64,000 nt of DNA from Panax quinquefolius (taxonomy: Eukaryota; Streptophyta; Magnoliopsida; Apiales; Araliaceae), in the NCBI GenBank assembly GCA_020205615.1, contig JAINUW010000577.1:1-64000 (forward strand), in the 5' to 3' direction. Below, piece after piece: positions 12,671 through 25,960 of this stretch. The first letter of the stretch is position 1; the number at the start of each line of letters is the position of its first letter. The translations under genes were made by a program, and so were the position numbers. The notes under the pieces were generated by a model that was given only the letters and a program-made list of their open reading frames with translations, was not told the DNA's origin and made no database searches.

Positions 12671-13076
12671 CGGTGAGGCAAAGTAAATCATCTTGCCACC
12701 TTGGCGCCACGTAAGCGTCGTCTCGACATTACATGCATACATTTCTACACAATAATGTCCCCAAGAATCGAGAGAAAACCGATCCGAGTGACTATTACGC
12801 GGGGTGCGGATATAATTTGAAGCTGCGGAGGGCAAAATCCCATCTTCGACTTTGTACAACCTCTAATCCCATGTCATTGCATAACTCTCGACAGCGGCGG
12901 TCAGAAATAGGTCGTACATACCTCGATCGGATGCTCGGATTGCAATTACGAAAGTTTGGCGGACATCACGTTGCATGCATGCACGTGCCGAGATGGTAGG
13001 ACTCATGGCTTAAGGAAACGACGGGCGTATGACTACATCTGTGACCCTAGCCAGCGGTACACATGTAGCTCCCCTC

Positions 13077-13084
13077 TATAAATA
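13077..13084 (+). promoter_or_regulatory. TATA box of Tat/Ogre-like LTR
   Basis: TATAAATA inside the palindromic context cctctataaatagagggc (13073-13090), about 450 bases downstream of the GATAAC series. It is a textbook plant TATA box at a plausible U3/R boundary. Function is inferred. Confidence 0.6.
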
Positions 13085-13399
13085 GAGGGCTTGGTGTAGC
13101 CATTTAAGAAGAAAAAAAGCGAGGAAGCCACATCAAATTTGCCCATACTCACCCCATCTTGAGTGCTTTCTCATTTTAAACACTTGTGAGCTCACATATA
13201 GCTACTCTTGTCAAGCGAGGTAGAGTGTTCATCCACTTTAAAAGATATAGAAGTCTTCTTTGGCATTACTTGTAAGCCTTCTCACACACTTTACAAAGCA
13301 TTTCTCTTCATATTTGCACACATCCTTTTTCACGTTGAGAGTCGTGTTGCGTGTGTTTGCCCGGACTTCGGTCCATGGTTTTATTTCAGTTTGTATATA

Positions 13400-13574
13400 C
13401 ATAAATATTTATATATATATATATATATAAATTATCGAGTTATGCCTCGATTAAGCCTAGACTTCGGTCTGGAGCGTTTATTTGCTTATATATATATATA
13501 TATGTTTATATATATGAAGCGTATGTGTCGAACTTTGTTCGATGAGCCTGAACTTACGTGCAGGCGTTTCTTGC

Positions 13575-13629
<55 letters not shown>

Positions 13630-13678
13630 AGCTGTTGTCGAACTTTGTTCGATGAGCGCACAGATTTTACATCGGGCG

Positions 13679-13722
<44 letters not shown>

Positions 13723-13725
13723 GGC
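13400..13725 (+). repeat. AT microsatellite interleaved with short minisatellite units
   Basis: Four (AT)n runs (about 13408-13429, 13486-13516, 13579-13629 and 13682-13720) alternate with related units of about 50-60 bases. Two units share tgtcgaactttgttcgatgagc-type sequence (13526-13547 and 13636-13657), containing the 6-base palindrome TCGAAC/GTTCGA. Protein-like ORFs here are repeat artefacts. Confidence 0.8.
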
Positions 13726-14440
13726 AGTAGCGCCCCAAAATAGGTATACATCACCCGTCTTGAGTGCGCAAATACATGGTACAAAATTCAAATATAACTT
13801 AATAATATAAGCATGCGTGTAGAATACGTGAGAGACATAGCGAGAGTTTTAATAAGAATATTGTCATCTAGACAATATCCACACTTTCGATGGAGTCCTC
13901 ATTACATTTATTGTCACACTTTATTTAACGAGAATAGTGAGGACTACTAATGCTATCATACGGGATAGTCACTCTGGTTCCCAGCTAGTCCTATCTACGT
14001 TCTCATTTCACAGAAGAAGCGGTAAAAGAAAGGTGAAGCTCAACTAGCCCGATAAGAAATATTATGACTAAGATAATGCGAGAATAATTTATCGTTAGCC
14101 TTGACATTGTTAAGCGATAAAATATAACAAACATCAAGTTTAAGCGCAGCGGAACACATGATCCATTAGAAGAGTCAAGTAGAAAATAAAATCTACTATA
14201 AATACATGATTTAAAGGTTTTCATTACTTTTATCGCGAGAGACTCACCTTAATAAATAATCACATTATCCACACTTTCTGACGATGATATTTAGTAGTAT
14301 CACGACCACAAATTATCCATGCTTACTCTGGTGAAGATATTAGTGTATTCATCGATGGTGTACTCATGCCAACAATTTGTCCGTGATGAACTACGACAAA
14401 TGAGATTTTACCACATCATTTGTAACATTACGATCGTGAT
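13726..14440 (-). repeat. 3' LTR of minus-strand chromovirus, outer segment
   Basis: Aligns with 27870-28580, the outer end of the 5' LTR, from 'ccccaaaataggtatacatc' to 'cgtgattat'. Paired differences between the two copies fall repeatedly at CAG/CTG: aactgcagtgg at 28262 against aagcgcagcgg here, and atgcagaa against atgcgagaa. The terminal TGTGACG is degraded to gtagcg. The LTR resumes at 22221 after the inserted LTR. Confidence 0.8.
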
Positions 14441-15984
14441 TATACACCTTAATGACTTAGATATTTTCTATATAAATAAATCATAAATTTTGGGTATAAT
14501 TTTTTTTATTTTAAGGATGAGGATTTATACAAGATAATGTGTGTATGTAATTATGTAATACATAAAAATATATTTATTACATGAATGTTTACAAATAATT
14601 TTATTTTAGAATTATTGATTTATTATAAAGTTTATTCTTATAATAATAAATTTTATAAGCGAAATGTTTTATTAATTATTTTCTATGAAAATATGATTTT
14701 ATATTATTTATATAATATATGAAATGATTTTAAAATTATTATAATAATTATTTATTTTATCATAAGAATTTATGCAAGATTAATTAAGTTAATTATTTTA
14801 ACTTAATTAATAATATTATATATAATGAGATAAATCGGATATGGAATCGAACTTTAATTTTGGATTTTTATCAATGGATAAGAATAATAATATAATAATA
14901 TTATATTTTGATTTTTCGGTGTTATAATTATGTCTTTGTAGGTTTGTGGGTGTGATGGTAGAATCGATTACGATTGTATAATAACGAACCCTAGTTTTAA
15001 TTTGTTAAACCCTAATTTAAAACTTAGGTTGAGTTAAACCTTTGTTATATAAGCTATTTGATATGGTGAATGCATGTTATGTATTATATAATTTTATATT
15101 GATTAGGTAAACCCTAATTAATATTTAGAAATATTAATTTTAGAAACCCTAGTTAAGGAGAACCTTAATTTTCAAAACCTAATTAGCTAGAAACCCTAAT
15201 TTGTAAATTAGTAACCCTAATTTTCTAATAAGTAAACCCTAATCACTAATTAGGCACACTTAATGATAATTAGTAAAACATAAACCTAATTATCAAAGTA
15301 CATGTGATTAAGAAACCTTAATTTTATATTTTAGAAACCAAAATTTTATTATTTTATTTATTTTATTTATTTGTGCAAACCCTAAATTAGAAATTTTAAA
15401 ATTATTTGTAAACCCTAAAATGGTCGAACCATAAACCACAAGAATTGAACCACAAGGGTTTGCCATAATATAATTGCCATTAAAATTAAATAATAAATGT
15501 CCAAAATGCCCTTTTATCACATTTGTTAATATGTTGAGTGTAAATCTTGCTATAATTTGAGTTGGTTACCAACTCTTGACTTCTTAAATTTGAAATTCAA
15601 TGTATATCGGCCTCTCTGAGTTAGCCACTCCATTACTTGACATCTATATATAGAATCAGAGAGAGAGAAATGCCATTTGTTAGCCCTTTTGTGCCTTGAT
15701 ACTCCATCAACTCTCTCTCTTCCAAAACCCATGAATTATTTAATATATCAGTCCCTAATGCAAGCCCCACGAATTCCTCTAACAAATCAGAAGCCCAAAT
15801 TCCAGAAATCAAAGCATAAAAGTATAAACCCTAATCTAAAATTTTGAACCTTGATCCTCATTAAAAGTTATGTTTGAGTGTTAAGATATATGTTGTATAT
15901 ATTGTTATTAAGTGATCTAGGTTGATAGATGTTGGATCCATAACATCTATAAGCTCGGATCTAGTGTTTTGCAAAATTTGGAAA

Positions 15985-18940
15985 TTTTTTTTTGTTATCG
16001 ACATCAAATATGGGTCCTTGTAGATATGTGCTTGTTTATTGGTTATGTGTTTTAAAGGTTAGAAGTTGTTCTCTGTAATGTTGGTAGTATGCTGAAAGTG
16101 ATGTCATGATCATTGAACGTATATATCAAAAGTTATTCACGGTAAAAGTCAGTTAATAGAACACAAAATCGGTTTAGAAACCCAGGAAAAGCTGAAAAAC
16201 GTGTTCGGTAGTGACTTTTTGGCCGATGCAGATCTTATACATTGGCCGTTATGATGTATAATGGTATTGATATTATAGTTTGACATGAGGACTACAAGTG
16301 CGCGAACACGCGTGAACCTTAGAAAGCAATAGGCCAGGATGTAGTGATCGGTCGAAATCGTTGACCATTAAGCTTTTGTTTACGGGTAACCCATAAGTTA
16401 CCGGATGGGTGCGGCGACTTGTTCATGAGTCCCGATCTATTTAGTGTTATGTGATTTTTGTGTGTTTTGTCGTGTCCATAGTGTTATAATATGTTGTATT
16501 GACTTCATTTGTAAATCTTTAGATCACCTAAAACCAAGCAGAACAAATTAATCGGCCGGTCGAAGTAGACGGCGGTACGCTTATATGATTTACGGAAAAC
16601 CCGAAACCTTGAGAAGCGATTTTACCGACAACGTTTGGCCGGCATGTATCTATTGATTCTAGTGATGTTATATGTATTTTATGTATTAGATATCTTGTTT
16701 TGCATATCCTTTACATCTTTGAAAGTGTTAGATCATGTAAAGCGTACTTGAAGTGAACATTATATCGTGATCGTAAGAAGCGGTATGAGCTTGTTCTTCA
16801 TTACGGAAAACCCGAAATGAAAACAACTTCAACAAAGGATTGGAGGGCTATAACTCTACGATCGTTTGTGTTATGTTCATGATATCATTGTTAGTGGTAA
16901 TATTACGGTTATCTTCTGATACCGACACGTTATGAGTCAGAATCTAATAACCAAAGATCTATATTAGAAGTACAAGTAGGTACCTTTGTGTCTTAACATT
17001 GAAGATTTGGGTTTCTTTGAAGAACCACAATTAGCGACAGTTTTGTCACTAAAGCCACTTTTAGCGACAGATAATTTCTTAAATTAATTATTTTAATTAA
17101 ATAATTATAGAAAATTAGTTTTAATTATTAAAAATACAAAATAAATTATTAAAAATTATTTTAAAAGGTCAAAGAAAATTATATTTTAATTATTTTAAAT
17201 ATATTTCATAAATATTTAATATTTTGGAATATTAAAAGTATTTAATTTATTTAATTATAATATTAAATAAATGATTTAAAAATGATTTTAATCATGAAAA
17301 ATCATTTAAAATTATATTATGGTATAAGAAAATAATTGAAGTTATTTTTGATAACTTTTAATATTTTTATGATGAATTTCCTTAATTAATTATTATTAAT
17401 GATATTAAAGTTATTTAATAATTATATTAAATACATTAGTTTAAAAATGATTTTAACATTAGGAAAATCATTTTAAATAAAATAAATTTAAAGATATTTT
17501 AAGTTATAAAATATAACTTTTAATATTTAAAGGATAATTTTATTAATAATTTAATATTAATAATATTAATTTAATAATAAATGATATTAAGTTTATTTAA
17601 TAATTATATTAAATAAATAGTTTAAAAATGGTTTTATTAATTTAAAATTATTTAAAAAGGATATAAATGAATTAAAATTATTTTAAGTAATGATTAAAGA
17701 CTTTTAATATTTTGATAACTAGAACATTAATACTTTAATATTAATGATAATTATTTAAAAATGATTTTAATCATTTAAGTGTAATATTAATACTTTAAAG
17801 GTATTTTGAGTTATTATAAATAACTTTAATATTTTAGCGATGGTTTCATTAATAGTTTAATATTAATTAAATATTTAATGATAATAGAATTAATTATTAT
17901 TTAAATCATTTAATAATGATTAGGTGTTTGAAAATTTATGATAAATTATAATTAATAATTAATAATTTTTATAAGTCGTTTTAAAAATAATATGGTGATA
18001 TTTATAGATATTGAGTTCTGAGAATAGAGTCTTAGACTAGATAATTACCCAAATAAAAGTTGCCGGTGCAAGCGTATTTGAAATTGATCACGAACTTAGA
18101 TATTTTATTTGTATATGTGTTTATTTGTGATTGATGGTTGTGGAATATATATGACAATGATGTGATTAGGTTATGTCTTTGTTGCGATAGCGGTGATATG
18201 TGTTATAGTATGTTGTTCTAATCGAGCGAATGATCTTATTCTTGATATGTGTTATATAAGGATAGAACTAATTCTGAGGTAAAGCGGTAGCATCGAAATG
18301 ATATCTCACCTTTGCATTTTCTTTATCTGATGGAAATGAATAAGAATGTTTCTAAACTATATTATTCTTTATCAGATTATTAACCTTGTATTATATCGCT
18401 CATTGAATATCGACATGTTAGTATATTATAATTCGGATATATATATATATCCCGATTCGTTAATTTCTATAAATGGTTATACAAGTGTCCCCACTTGGAT
18501 AATCATTATATTTAATCACATGTTGATATACCTTTGTCGATTACCGTATACATATATATTTGAATTATAGATTATTGTTGAACAAGATAAAACCTTTGAT
18601 TTGGAACCCCAGACAAGTATGAATATCCTACACGGAAAACATTTTATCGCATGGCGAACGAGTGAAACGATCCTATCGTTCTTGTAATATAGTATTGATC
18701 AATCTGAGGGGCCATGGGGAAGTACAACTAACTTAGTAAGTTATGACGGTTTCTGAGATGAATTCTGTTTAACCTTTTGAAAATGAAAACAATGTTCATA
18801 GCATGTCACCATAACCTAGTTATAGTCGATATATAGTTTCAAAAATTTGAAAAGAGAGTTGTTATGTTATTATTATCGGTTGAGAATACTTCACTGACTA
18901 TTGACTTGTTGTAGAAGAATAATCTGAAAACATTTAAATT
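15985..18940 (+). repeat. Tandem duplication unit, copy 1
   Basis: Aligns base for base with 18941-21865, at a constant offset of about 2,950. For instance acatcaaat at 16001 pairs with 18952, and catttaaatt at 18931 with 21856. The break lies in a shared 'aaattt' run, which suggests joining or slippage at microhomology. Most differences are small indels at CAG/CTG-like sites. Confidence 0.9.
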
Positions 18941-21865
18941 TTTGTTGTCTGACATCAAATGTCAGTCCTCGTAAATCTGTGCTTGTTTATTGGTTTTGTG
19001 TTTTAAAGGTTAGAAGTTATTCTCTGTAATGTTGGTAGTATACTGAAAGTGATGTCATGATCATTGAACGTATATATCAAAAGTTATTCACGATTAAAAG
19101 TCAGATTGGTAGAACCACGAAATTAGTTTTACGGGAAACCCGGAAAGCGAAGAAACGTCATTAGGGTAGTGACTTTAATGAAACACAGATCTAAACTTAC
19201 ATTAAGCCGTTATGATGTATAATGGTATTGATATTATAGTTTGACATAAGGACTACAAGTCGAACACCGTGAACCTTAGAAAGCAATAAGCGGGATGTAG
19301 TGATCGGTCGAAATCGTTGACCATTAAGCTTTTGTTTACGGCTAACCCGGAAGTTACAGATGGAGTTCGACTGACTTGTTCATGAGTTCAATCTATTTAG
19401 TGTTATGTGATTTGTGTGTTTTGTCATGTCAGGTGTTATAATATGTTGTATTGACTTCATTTGTAAATCTTTAGATCACCTAAAACATAAGCGAGAAGCA
19501 AATTAATCGGCCGAAGTAAAGGCAATGCATTGCTTATAATTTACGGAAAACCCGAAACCTTGAGAAGCGATTTTTGACAACGTTTGGTGGCATGTATCTA
19601 TTGATTACGATGATGTTATATGTATTTTATATATTAGATATCTTGTTTTGTATATCCTTTACATACTAAAAGTGTTAGATCATATAAAAGCGTACTTGAA
19701 GTGAGCGTTATGATGATCGTAAGAAAGCGGTATAAGCTGTTCTTCATTTACGGAAAACCGAAATGAGAACAACTCTGACAAAGGATTGGAGGGCTATAAC
19801 TCTACGATAAATACGTGTTATGTTCATGATATTATTTATTAGTGGTAATATTACGGTTATCTTCTGATACCGACACATTATGAGCCAGAATCCACGATAA
19901 CCAAAGATCTATAGCAGAATTGAAAGTAGGTACCTTGTGTCTTGACATTGAAGATCAGGTTTCTTTGAAGAACACTGATTAATGAGTTTGTCACTAAAAG
20001 CCACTTTTAGCGATAAATAATTTCTTAAATTAATTATTTTAATTAAATAATTATAGAAAATTAGTTTTAATTATTAAAATACAAAATAAATTATTAAAAA
20101 ATTATTTTAAGGTCAGAAAATTATCTTTTAATTATTTTAAATATATTTCATAAATATTTAATATTTTGGAATGTTAAAAGTATTTAATTTATTTAATTAT
20201 AATATTAAATAAATTATTAAAAATGATTTTAATCATGAAAAATCATTTGAAATTATATTATGGTATAAGAAAATAATTGAAGTTATTTTGATAACTTTTA
20301 ATATTTTGTGATGAATTTCCTTAATTAATTATTATTAATAATATTAAAGTTATTTAATAATTATATTAAATACATTAGTTTAAAAATGATTTTAACATTA
20401 GGAAAATCATTTTAAATAAAATAATATAAAGATATTTTAAGTTATAAAATATAACTTTTAATATTTAAAGGATAATTTTATTAATAATTTAATATTAATA
20501 ATATTAATTTAATACTAAATGATATTAAGTTTATTTAATAATTATATTAAATAAATAGTTTAAAAATAGTTTTATTAATTTAAAATCATTTAAAAAGGAT
20601 ATAAATGAATTAAAAATATTTTAAGTAATGATTAAAGACTTTTAATATTTTGATAAATAGAACATTAATACTTTAATATTAATGATAATTATTTAAAAAT
20701 GATTTTAATCATTTAAGTGTAATATTAATACTTTAAAAGGTATTTTGAGTTATTATAAATAACTTTAATATTTTAGCGATAGTTTCATTAATAGTTTAAT
20801 ATTAATTAAATATTTAATGATAATAGAATTAATTGTTATTTAAATCATTTAATAATGATTAGATGTTTGAAAATTTATGATAAATTATAATTAAAAATTA
20901 AAATTTTTATAAGTCGTTTAAAAATAATATGGTGATATTTATAGATATTGAGTTATAGAATAGAGTCTTAGACTCGATAATTGCAAATAAAATTTGTCGA
21001 TTGCAAGCGTATTTGAAATTGATACGAACTTAGATATTTTATTTGTATATGTGTTTATTTGTGATTGATGGTTGTGGAATATATGTGACAATGTGATTAG
21101 GTTAGTCTTGTTGCAATAAGCGGTGCTATGTGTTATAGCATGTTGTTTAATCGAGCGAATGATCTTATTCTTGATAGGTGTTATATAAGGATAGAACTAG
21201 AAATCTGTATAAGCGACTCATGATGAGTATCTTACCTTTGCATTTTCTTTATCTGATGGACATGAGTAAGAATGTTTCTAAACTATATTATTCTTGTCTG
21301 CATTATTAACCTTATATTATATCGCTCATTGAATATCAACATGTTAGTATATGATAATTGGATATATATATATCACATTAAGTTAATTTCTATAAATGGT
21401 TATACAAGTGTCCCCACTTGGATAATCATTATATTTAATCACATGTTGATATACCTTTGTCGATTACAGTATACATATATGTTGAATTATAGATTATTGT
21501 TGAACAAGATAAAACCTTTGATTTGGAACCCAGGACAAGTATGAATATCCTACGGAAAACTTTTATGCTCCAAAGTGAGACGAGTGAAACGATCTATCGT
21601 TCTTGTAATGTAGTATTGATCGTCTGAGGCCCGTGGGAAGTGAAACCTAATGCTAGTAAGTTATGACGGTTCTGAGATGAATTTACATTTAACCTTTTCG
21701 AAAATGAAAATAATGTTCATAGCATGTCACCATAATCCTAGTTATAGTCAATATGTAGTTTCAAAAATTTGAAAGAGAGAGTTGTTATGTTATTATTATC
21801 GGTTCAAAATACTTCACAACTATTGACTTGTTGTAGAAGAATAGTACAAAGAAAACATTTAAATT
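18941..21865 (+). repeat. Tandem duplication unit, copy 2
   Basis: Second copy of the 2.95-kb unit. It includes the region around 19100-19500, the hairpin near 19980 and the long AT-rich tract 20020-20930, in the same order as copy 1. The short ORFs at 18346 and 21272 are the same piece of LTR in the two copies and are not genes. Confidence 0.9.
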
Positions 21866-22220
21866 CTTTCAGCTTATATATATATAATTGCTATTACTTG
21901 CTGGGCACTCAAATGCTCATCCTTGCTTAATTTAAATGTTTTCAGCTAGGCATGAACAACTCGAAGTTTCAGGCAAGAACAAGTGAAAAGGAAAGTAAAC
22001 AGAACAAGTTTATTAATGGTATAGTTTGTAATAGTTAGACAATATATAAATAATGATATGTATTATATATCATGTAAAGAATTATATTAAAAGTTGCGTA
22101 ATTGGGATTAGACTCTGATAAATGCAAGATAAGTTTGATATTTATATTATTGTTATTATTATTAGTATTATTCCGCTCATAGAGTTCGGGTTTCAAGTAC
22201 CCGAGTTTGGGGGCTTCACA

Positions 22221-23056
22221 ATACCGAATAATCCCTGGTCATAATCATACCAAGTCCATTTATGCGCTACAGGCCATATATGACTTTCAATATATTATAA
22301 ACATGAGGATGATGAAAATTGATAAAACAAATTCGAGAATAAATTTTAAAGATTTATAAGTTAATTTATCACGAACTTCGATAACGTCAAATTATCGATA
22401 TGATATTGCTTTGTGGAGTTAAATTCAAAAATTCTCGAGGAAGAATATGTCCATGAAAGATCTTTGGATGAAGCCTTGAATATCGAGGATATTCCACTAA
22501 TTTCATGGAGTATAAAGTGAAAGCTTTAACTTGTTGAGTATAAGAGAATATATGAAACTTCAAATGGATTTTCATACGCCGTGTGGTAATCCATTTAGAT
22601 AAATCATTTCCACAATTTAATAAGAAATGAATACAAAGGATCATTCACCGTGCATGTGATAATCCACATAGGCGAGGTTATTCAACGAGAATAATAAAGA
22701 ATGGAATAATGAAGAAATCACCATGCATGCGATAGGCCTTTGTCTGAGTTATTTCGATAGAATAATAAAGAATGGAACCAGGTCATACGTAATCCGCACA
22801 GAAAGGATGTTCCAATAGAATAATAAAGAACGGAACCAGGTCATGCGTAAATCGCACAGATAGGATGTTCCAACAGAATATTCCTTGTTAAAACAAATAT
22901 TCCCCGACCAATCGAATATTATATAACAACTTGCGTACTTTGCAAAATTTATAAATATTTCCCACAACTATAACATTATATCAAATTCATTCCATAATAT
23001 TCAAAAATGATATTTATAAAAAATTCATCTTTATTCATAAAAGTTGGGGTCTTACA
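22221..23056 (-). repeat. 3' LTR of minus-strand chromovirus, inner segment
   Basis: Continues the LTR from 14440: 'aataatccctggtcat' matches 28590 onward, and the end ttggggtcttaca (23044-23056) matches 30561-30573. Compared with the 5' LTR about 1.15 kb is missing at about 22880, between the '-agaat' repeat units and 'attcctgttaaaa'. It holds part of the 60-base repeat array (22640-22880). Confidence 0.8.
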
Positions 23057-23070
23057 ACCTCCCGTTCTTA
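23057..23070 (-). other. Polypurine tract of minus-strand chromovirus
   Basis: Minus strand TAAGAACGGGAGGT directly before the LTR start TGTAAGACCCC. It would prime plus-strand DNA synthesis. Confidence 0.7.
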
Positions 23071-23089
23071 TGAAATTTCGCCCTCGAAA

Positions 23090-24600
23090 TTAGGGTACGT
23101 ACCTAGTATGTTGAAGAGGTAAGGATACCTTGATTTCATCTCAGATTCTAACTCCCAGGTCATTTTCTCAACATCGTGGTTCCTCCACAAAACTTTGACT
23201 TAAGGTATTACCTTGGAGCGTAGAACATGTTCCTTCTTATCCAAGATTTTAACAGGAACCTCTTCATACGTTAAATCTTCCGCTATTTCATCCGGTTCTA
23301 ACTCAATAATGTGGTGCGGGTCTTTTACATATTTACGTAACATAGATATGTGAAAAACATTATGAACACGAGACATACTTGGCGGTAAAGTGAGTCTATA
23401 GGCCACAGTTCCTACTCGATCGAGGATTAAAAATGGGCCAATGAATCGAGGATTGAGCTTTCCTCTCTTTCCAAATCTCGTAACTCCTTTCCATGGGCGA
23501 CACGTAACAACACATGATCTCGATATCGAGATTCTCGTCCTTTCGATGAAGATCGATATAACTCTTTTATCGATCTTGTGAGGTTTTTATCGTTGTCGGA
23601 TCGTTTGAATCTTTTAAAGTAGTCATACGTACCAACTCGGTCCCAACAAGCGTTGCTTCACCCACCTCATCCTAGTATACTAGAGAGCGACACTTTCTTC
23701 CATCTGGCGCCTCAAATGGAGCCATGCGATACTTGCTTGATAAGCTGTTGTTGTAGGAAAACTCCACCGATGGTAAGAACTTATCGACTTCCCTTGAAGT
23801 CGAGGACCACGAGTCTTAATAAATCTTCAAGAGTTTGAATAGTCCTCTCATTTGCCCGTCAGTTTGAGGATGATATCTGAGATTCTAAATCGTAAATCTA
23901 TGCCCATATCTTTTCTGCAAACTAACCCAAAATCGTGAAGTGAATATTGGGTCTCGATCGGAAACTATGGATCTTGGCATACCATGCGATCTTACAATCT
24001 CGTTTATATACATACGAGTAAGGCGTTCAAGTGTATAAGTTTCTTGTATCGGTAAGAAATGAAGCGAGACTTGATCGATCTATCAACAATGACCCAAATT
24101 GCATACATGCCTTGAGAAACCTTAGGAAGGCCCGGTAATGAAATCCATGGTAATGTGCTCCCACTTCCATTACGGAATTTCAAGTGGTTGTAATGGACCT
24201 TTTGGTACTTGATGCTCGCGCCTTAACTTTCGTTGACAAGTTAGATACCTTGAGATAATGCGCTATCTCTCTCTTCGTATTGCTCCACCGAAATGTATGG
24301 CGAAGATCACGATACATTTTGGTACTCGAGATGGATTGCAAGCGGTGTGTTGTGCGCCTCCATCATGATTTTATACTTTAAATCGGTCGTTAAGAACACA
24401 AAATGCGAATTGACTCGAAGTATTCCTTCTTCATCGATTCTTACTTGGCATAGCACCTTTTGCACTTTCTTCCTCATACGCGCATCGGTTCGGTGCGTGG
24501 CTTGAAGCGACTTTAACTTTATCGATTAAAGTTGGTTCTACTACTCGTATATTCACCATCATCACATGGTTCCCCAGAGTCTTTAACTCTATCTCCATCC
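23090..24600 (-). pseudogene. Chromovirus integrase with C-terminal chromodomain, broken
   Basis: The C-terminal part is best preserved. The piece at 23200-23406 reads [20 protein letters not shown], the integrase GPY/F-side segment, and ends ...[10 protein letters not shown]. After a stop codon the frame continues VKVLWRNHDVEKMTWELE, a chromodomain aromatic segment that in this lineage directs insertion into heterochromatin. Upstream, at about 24100-24200, the core shows the 'WEHITMDF' type catalytic region in changing frames, and the '[16 protein letters not shown]' region lies at 23420-23490. Numerous frameshifts make it non-functional. Family knowledge and chromodomain position support the Tekay/Del call. 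Confidence 0.75.
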
Positions 24601-25200
24601 TTTACAAGTCACACAAAATGGGCCTTTGCGTTGACAATATCGTTTTCGTGCCGCATATAATCTTCTACTCGATCGTCGGCTACCACGTTCACTTTTTCGG
24701 GATGGTATTGGATGGTATGATCATAATCTTTCAATAGTTCAAGCCAGCGTCGTTCTTGCCGCGTGTTGAGTTCCTTTTGAGTGAAGAAATATTTGAGGCT
24801 TTTATGATCAAGTAAAGATCTCCACTTTTTCCCATACAAGTAATGCCTCCAAATTTTAAGTCGAAGACAGACAATGATTTATGACTCTAGATCATGAGTA
24901 GGATAATTCCTCTCATATTCTTTGAGTTCTTTGAGAAGCATAGGCTATCACTTTCCCATGTTGCATGATAACACATCCTAACCCTTTGCGATACATCTTT
25001 GTAGATGACAAATCCCTCAAAGGCGGATGGTATTGTCGAGCAGTCTTTGAAATGAGTCTCCTCTTGAGTTCTTGAAAACTCTTCTCACATTCCACGCTCA
25101 ATGAATTTTATATCTTTACGAGTCAAATTTGAGTTAATGGAGTAGCGATTAGAGAAAACCCTTTCCACGAATCTTGATAATAACCGACTAATCAGAGAAA
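24601..25200 (-). pseudogene. Chromovirus RNase H, broken
   Basis: Two readable pieces. 24913-25101 has ECEKSFQELKRRLIS followed by GLGCVIMQHGKVIAYAS. 24609-24839 has [20 protein letters not shown] then [20 protein letters not shown] and NVVADDRVE. These are the connection and RNase H domains in normal order. The DHKSL segment carries one of the catalytic acidic positions. Frame changes lie between the pieces, near 24850-24910, where 'ERNYPTHDLE' is distorted. Confidence 0.75.
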
Positions 25201-25960
25201 TCTCGTCTTTGGTCACTAATTTAGGTTGCTCGACTTTGAATAGCTTGATCTTTGCGGGTCAGCGGATATTCCATGACTTGATACTTCGTGCCCAAGGAAT
25301 GCTACTTCCTCAAGCGAACTCACATTTCTTGACTTGGCATAAAGCTTGTTTTCCGAAGCTTTTGGAGTATCGACCTCAAGTGTTGCTCATGATCTTCACG
25401 GCTTTTGGAATATATGAGGATGTCATCAATAAAAGGCGACCACAAAGTGATCCAAATATTCCTTGAATACTCGGTTCATCATATCCATGAAAGCGGCGGG
25501 GAGCATTAGTCGATCAAAAGACATGACTAAAATTCATAATGCCGTCTTAGAGTTCTAAAAGCGATCTTTGGAATATCCTCGGTTTTAACCTTGGTGATGA
25601 TATCCAAAGCGAAAATCGATCTTTGAAAGAATTGTGCTCCTTTAATTTGGTCAAACAGGTCATCAATGCGAGGTAACAAATACCTATTCTTGATGGTGAC
25701 ATGGTTGATTCCGTTAGTGAATCTGAAAGTCGCATACTCCTATCTTTCTTCTTCACGAATAGAGCAGGAGCACCCCGAGGAGATGTACTAGGATGAATGA
25801 AACCAATGTCTAACAATTCCTGCTGATTGGGTCTTTAACTCTGAAGTTCAATAGGAGCCATTCGATATGGGGCTTTGGAAATGGGTTTTGTCTGGGGTTC
25901 TAGGTCGATACAAAATTCAATTTCACGCTTTGGGGGTAGGCCAGGAAGTTCTTCAGGGAA
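25201..25960 (-). pseudogene. Chromovirus reverse transcriptase, broken
   Basis: The pre-RT and finger region reads [20 protein letters not shown] near 25760-25816. Further down the minus strand follow the region for '[11 protein letters not shown]' (25650-25700), motif A near 25610, the 'MSFGLTNAP' region near 25510 and the FIDD region near 25420, each in a shifted frame. It corresponds to 44160-44720 of the plus-strand sister. No uninterrupted polymerase frame remains. Confidence 0.75.

Larger units (their letters stand above)
11945..13725 (+). repeat. Tat/Ogre-like LTR, left part (U3 and start of transcript)
   Basis: A sequence unlike the neighbouring family A LTRs: higher GC, a series of GATAACC-containing units at 12222-12670, then a clear TATA box at 13077 and a leader with AT-rich minisatellite units. 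This is the layout of a long LTR promoter region. The matching right end, ending at a primer-site-like sequence, appears to be 30574-31540, beyond the minus-strand chromovirus inserted at 13726. The lineage call rests mainly on the right half. The left boundary is only where the family A LTR stops. The long minus-strand ORF at 12109-12579 is not protein-like and I do not call it. Confidence 0.45.
14441..22220 (+). repeat. Giant solo LTR (LARD-related) with internal tandem duplication
   Basis: Shares order and many blocks with the LARD LTRs at 46880 and 52468: the 'aaaccctaat'-rich start region, 'agtgatctaggttg', 'aaagttatt', 'tagatcacctaaaac', the TTAGCGACA hairpin, then a long AT-rich tract and an end like gagtttgggggcttcaca. 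No primer site or internal domain is present, so it is a solo LTR. It is about twice as long as its relatives because a 2.95-kb part is present twice in tandem. It interrupts the chromovirus 3' LTR. Flanks read atacacc (left) and atacc (right), so the target duplication is unclear and the left edge is approximate. Confidence 0.7.

Noticed and set aside
13208..13743. ORFs with Ile-Tyr repeats
   Set aside because: Translation of (AT)n microsatellites.
15000..15440. aaaccctaat runs resembling telomeric repeats (also 47160-47640 and 52770-53220)
   Set aside because: The spacing is irregular and the unit is not a tandem TTTAGGG/CCCTAAA array. The runs are part of the LARD-clade LTR.
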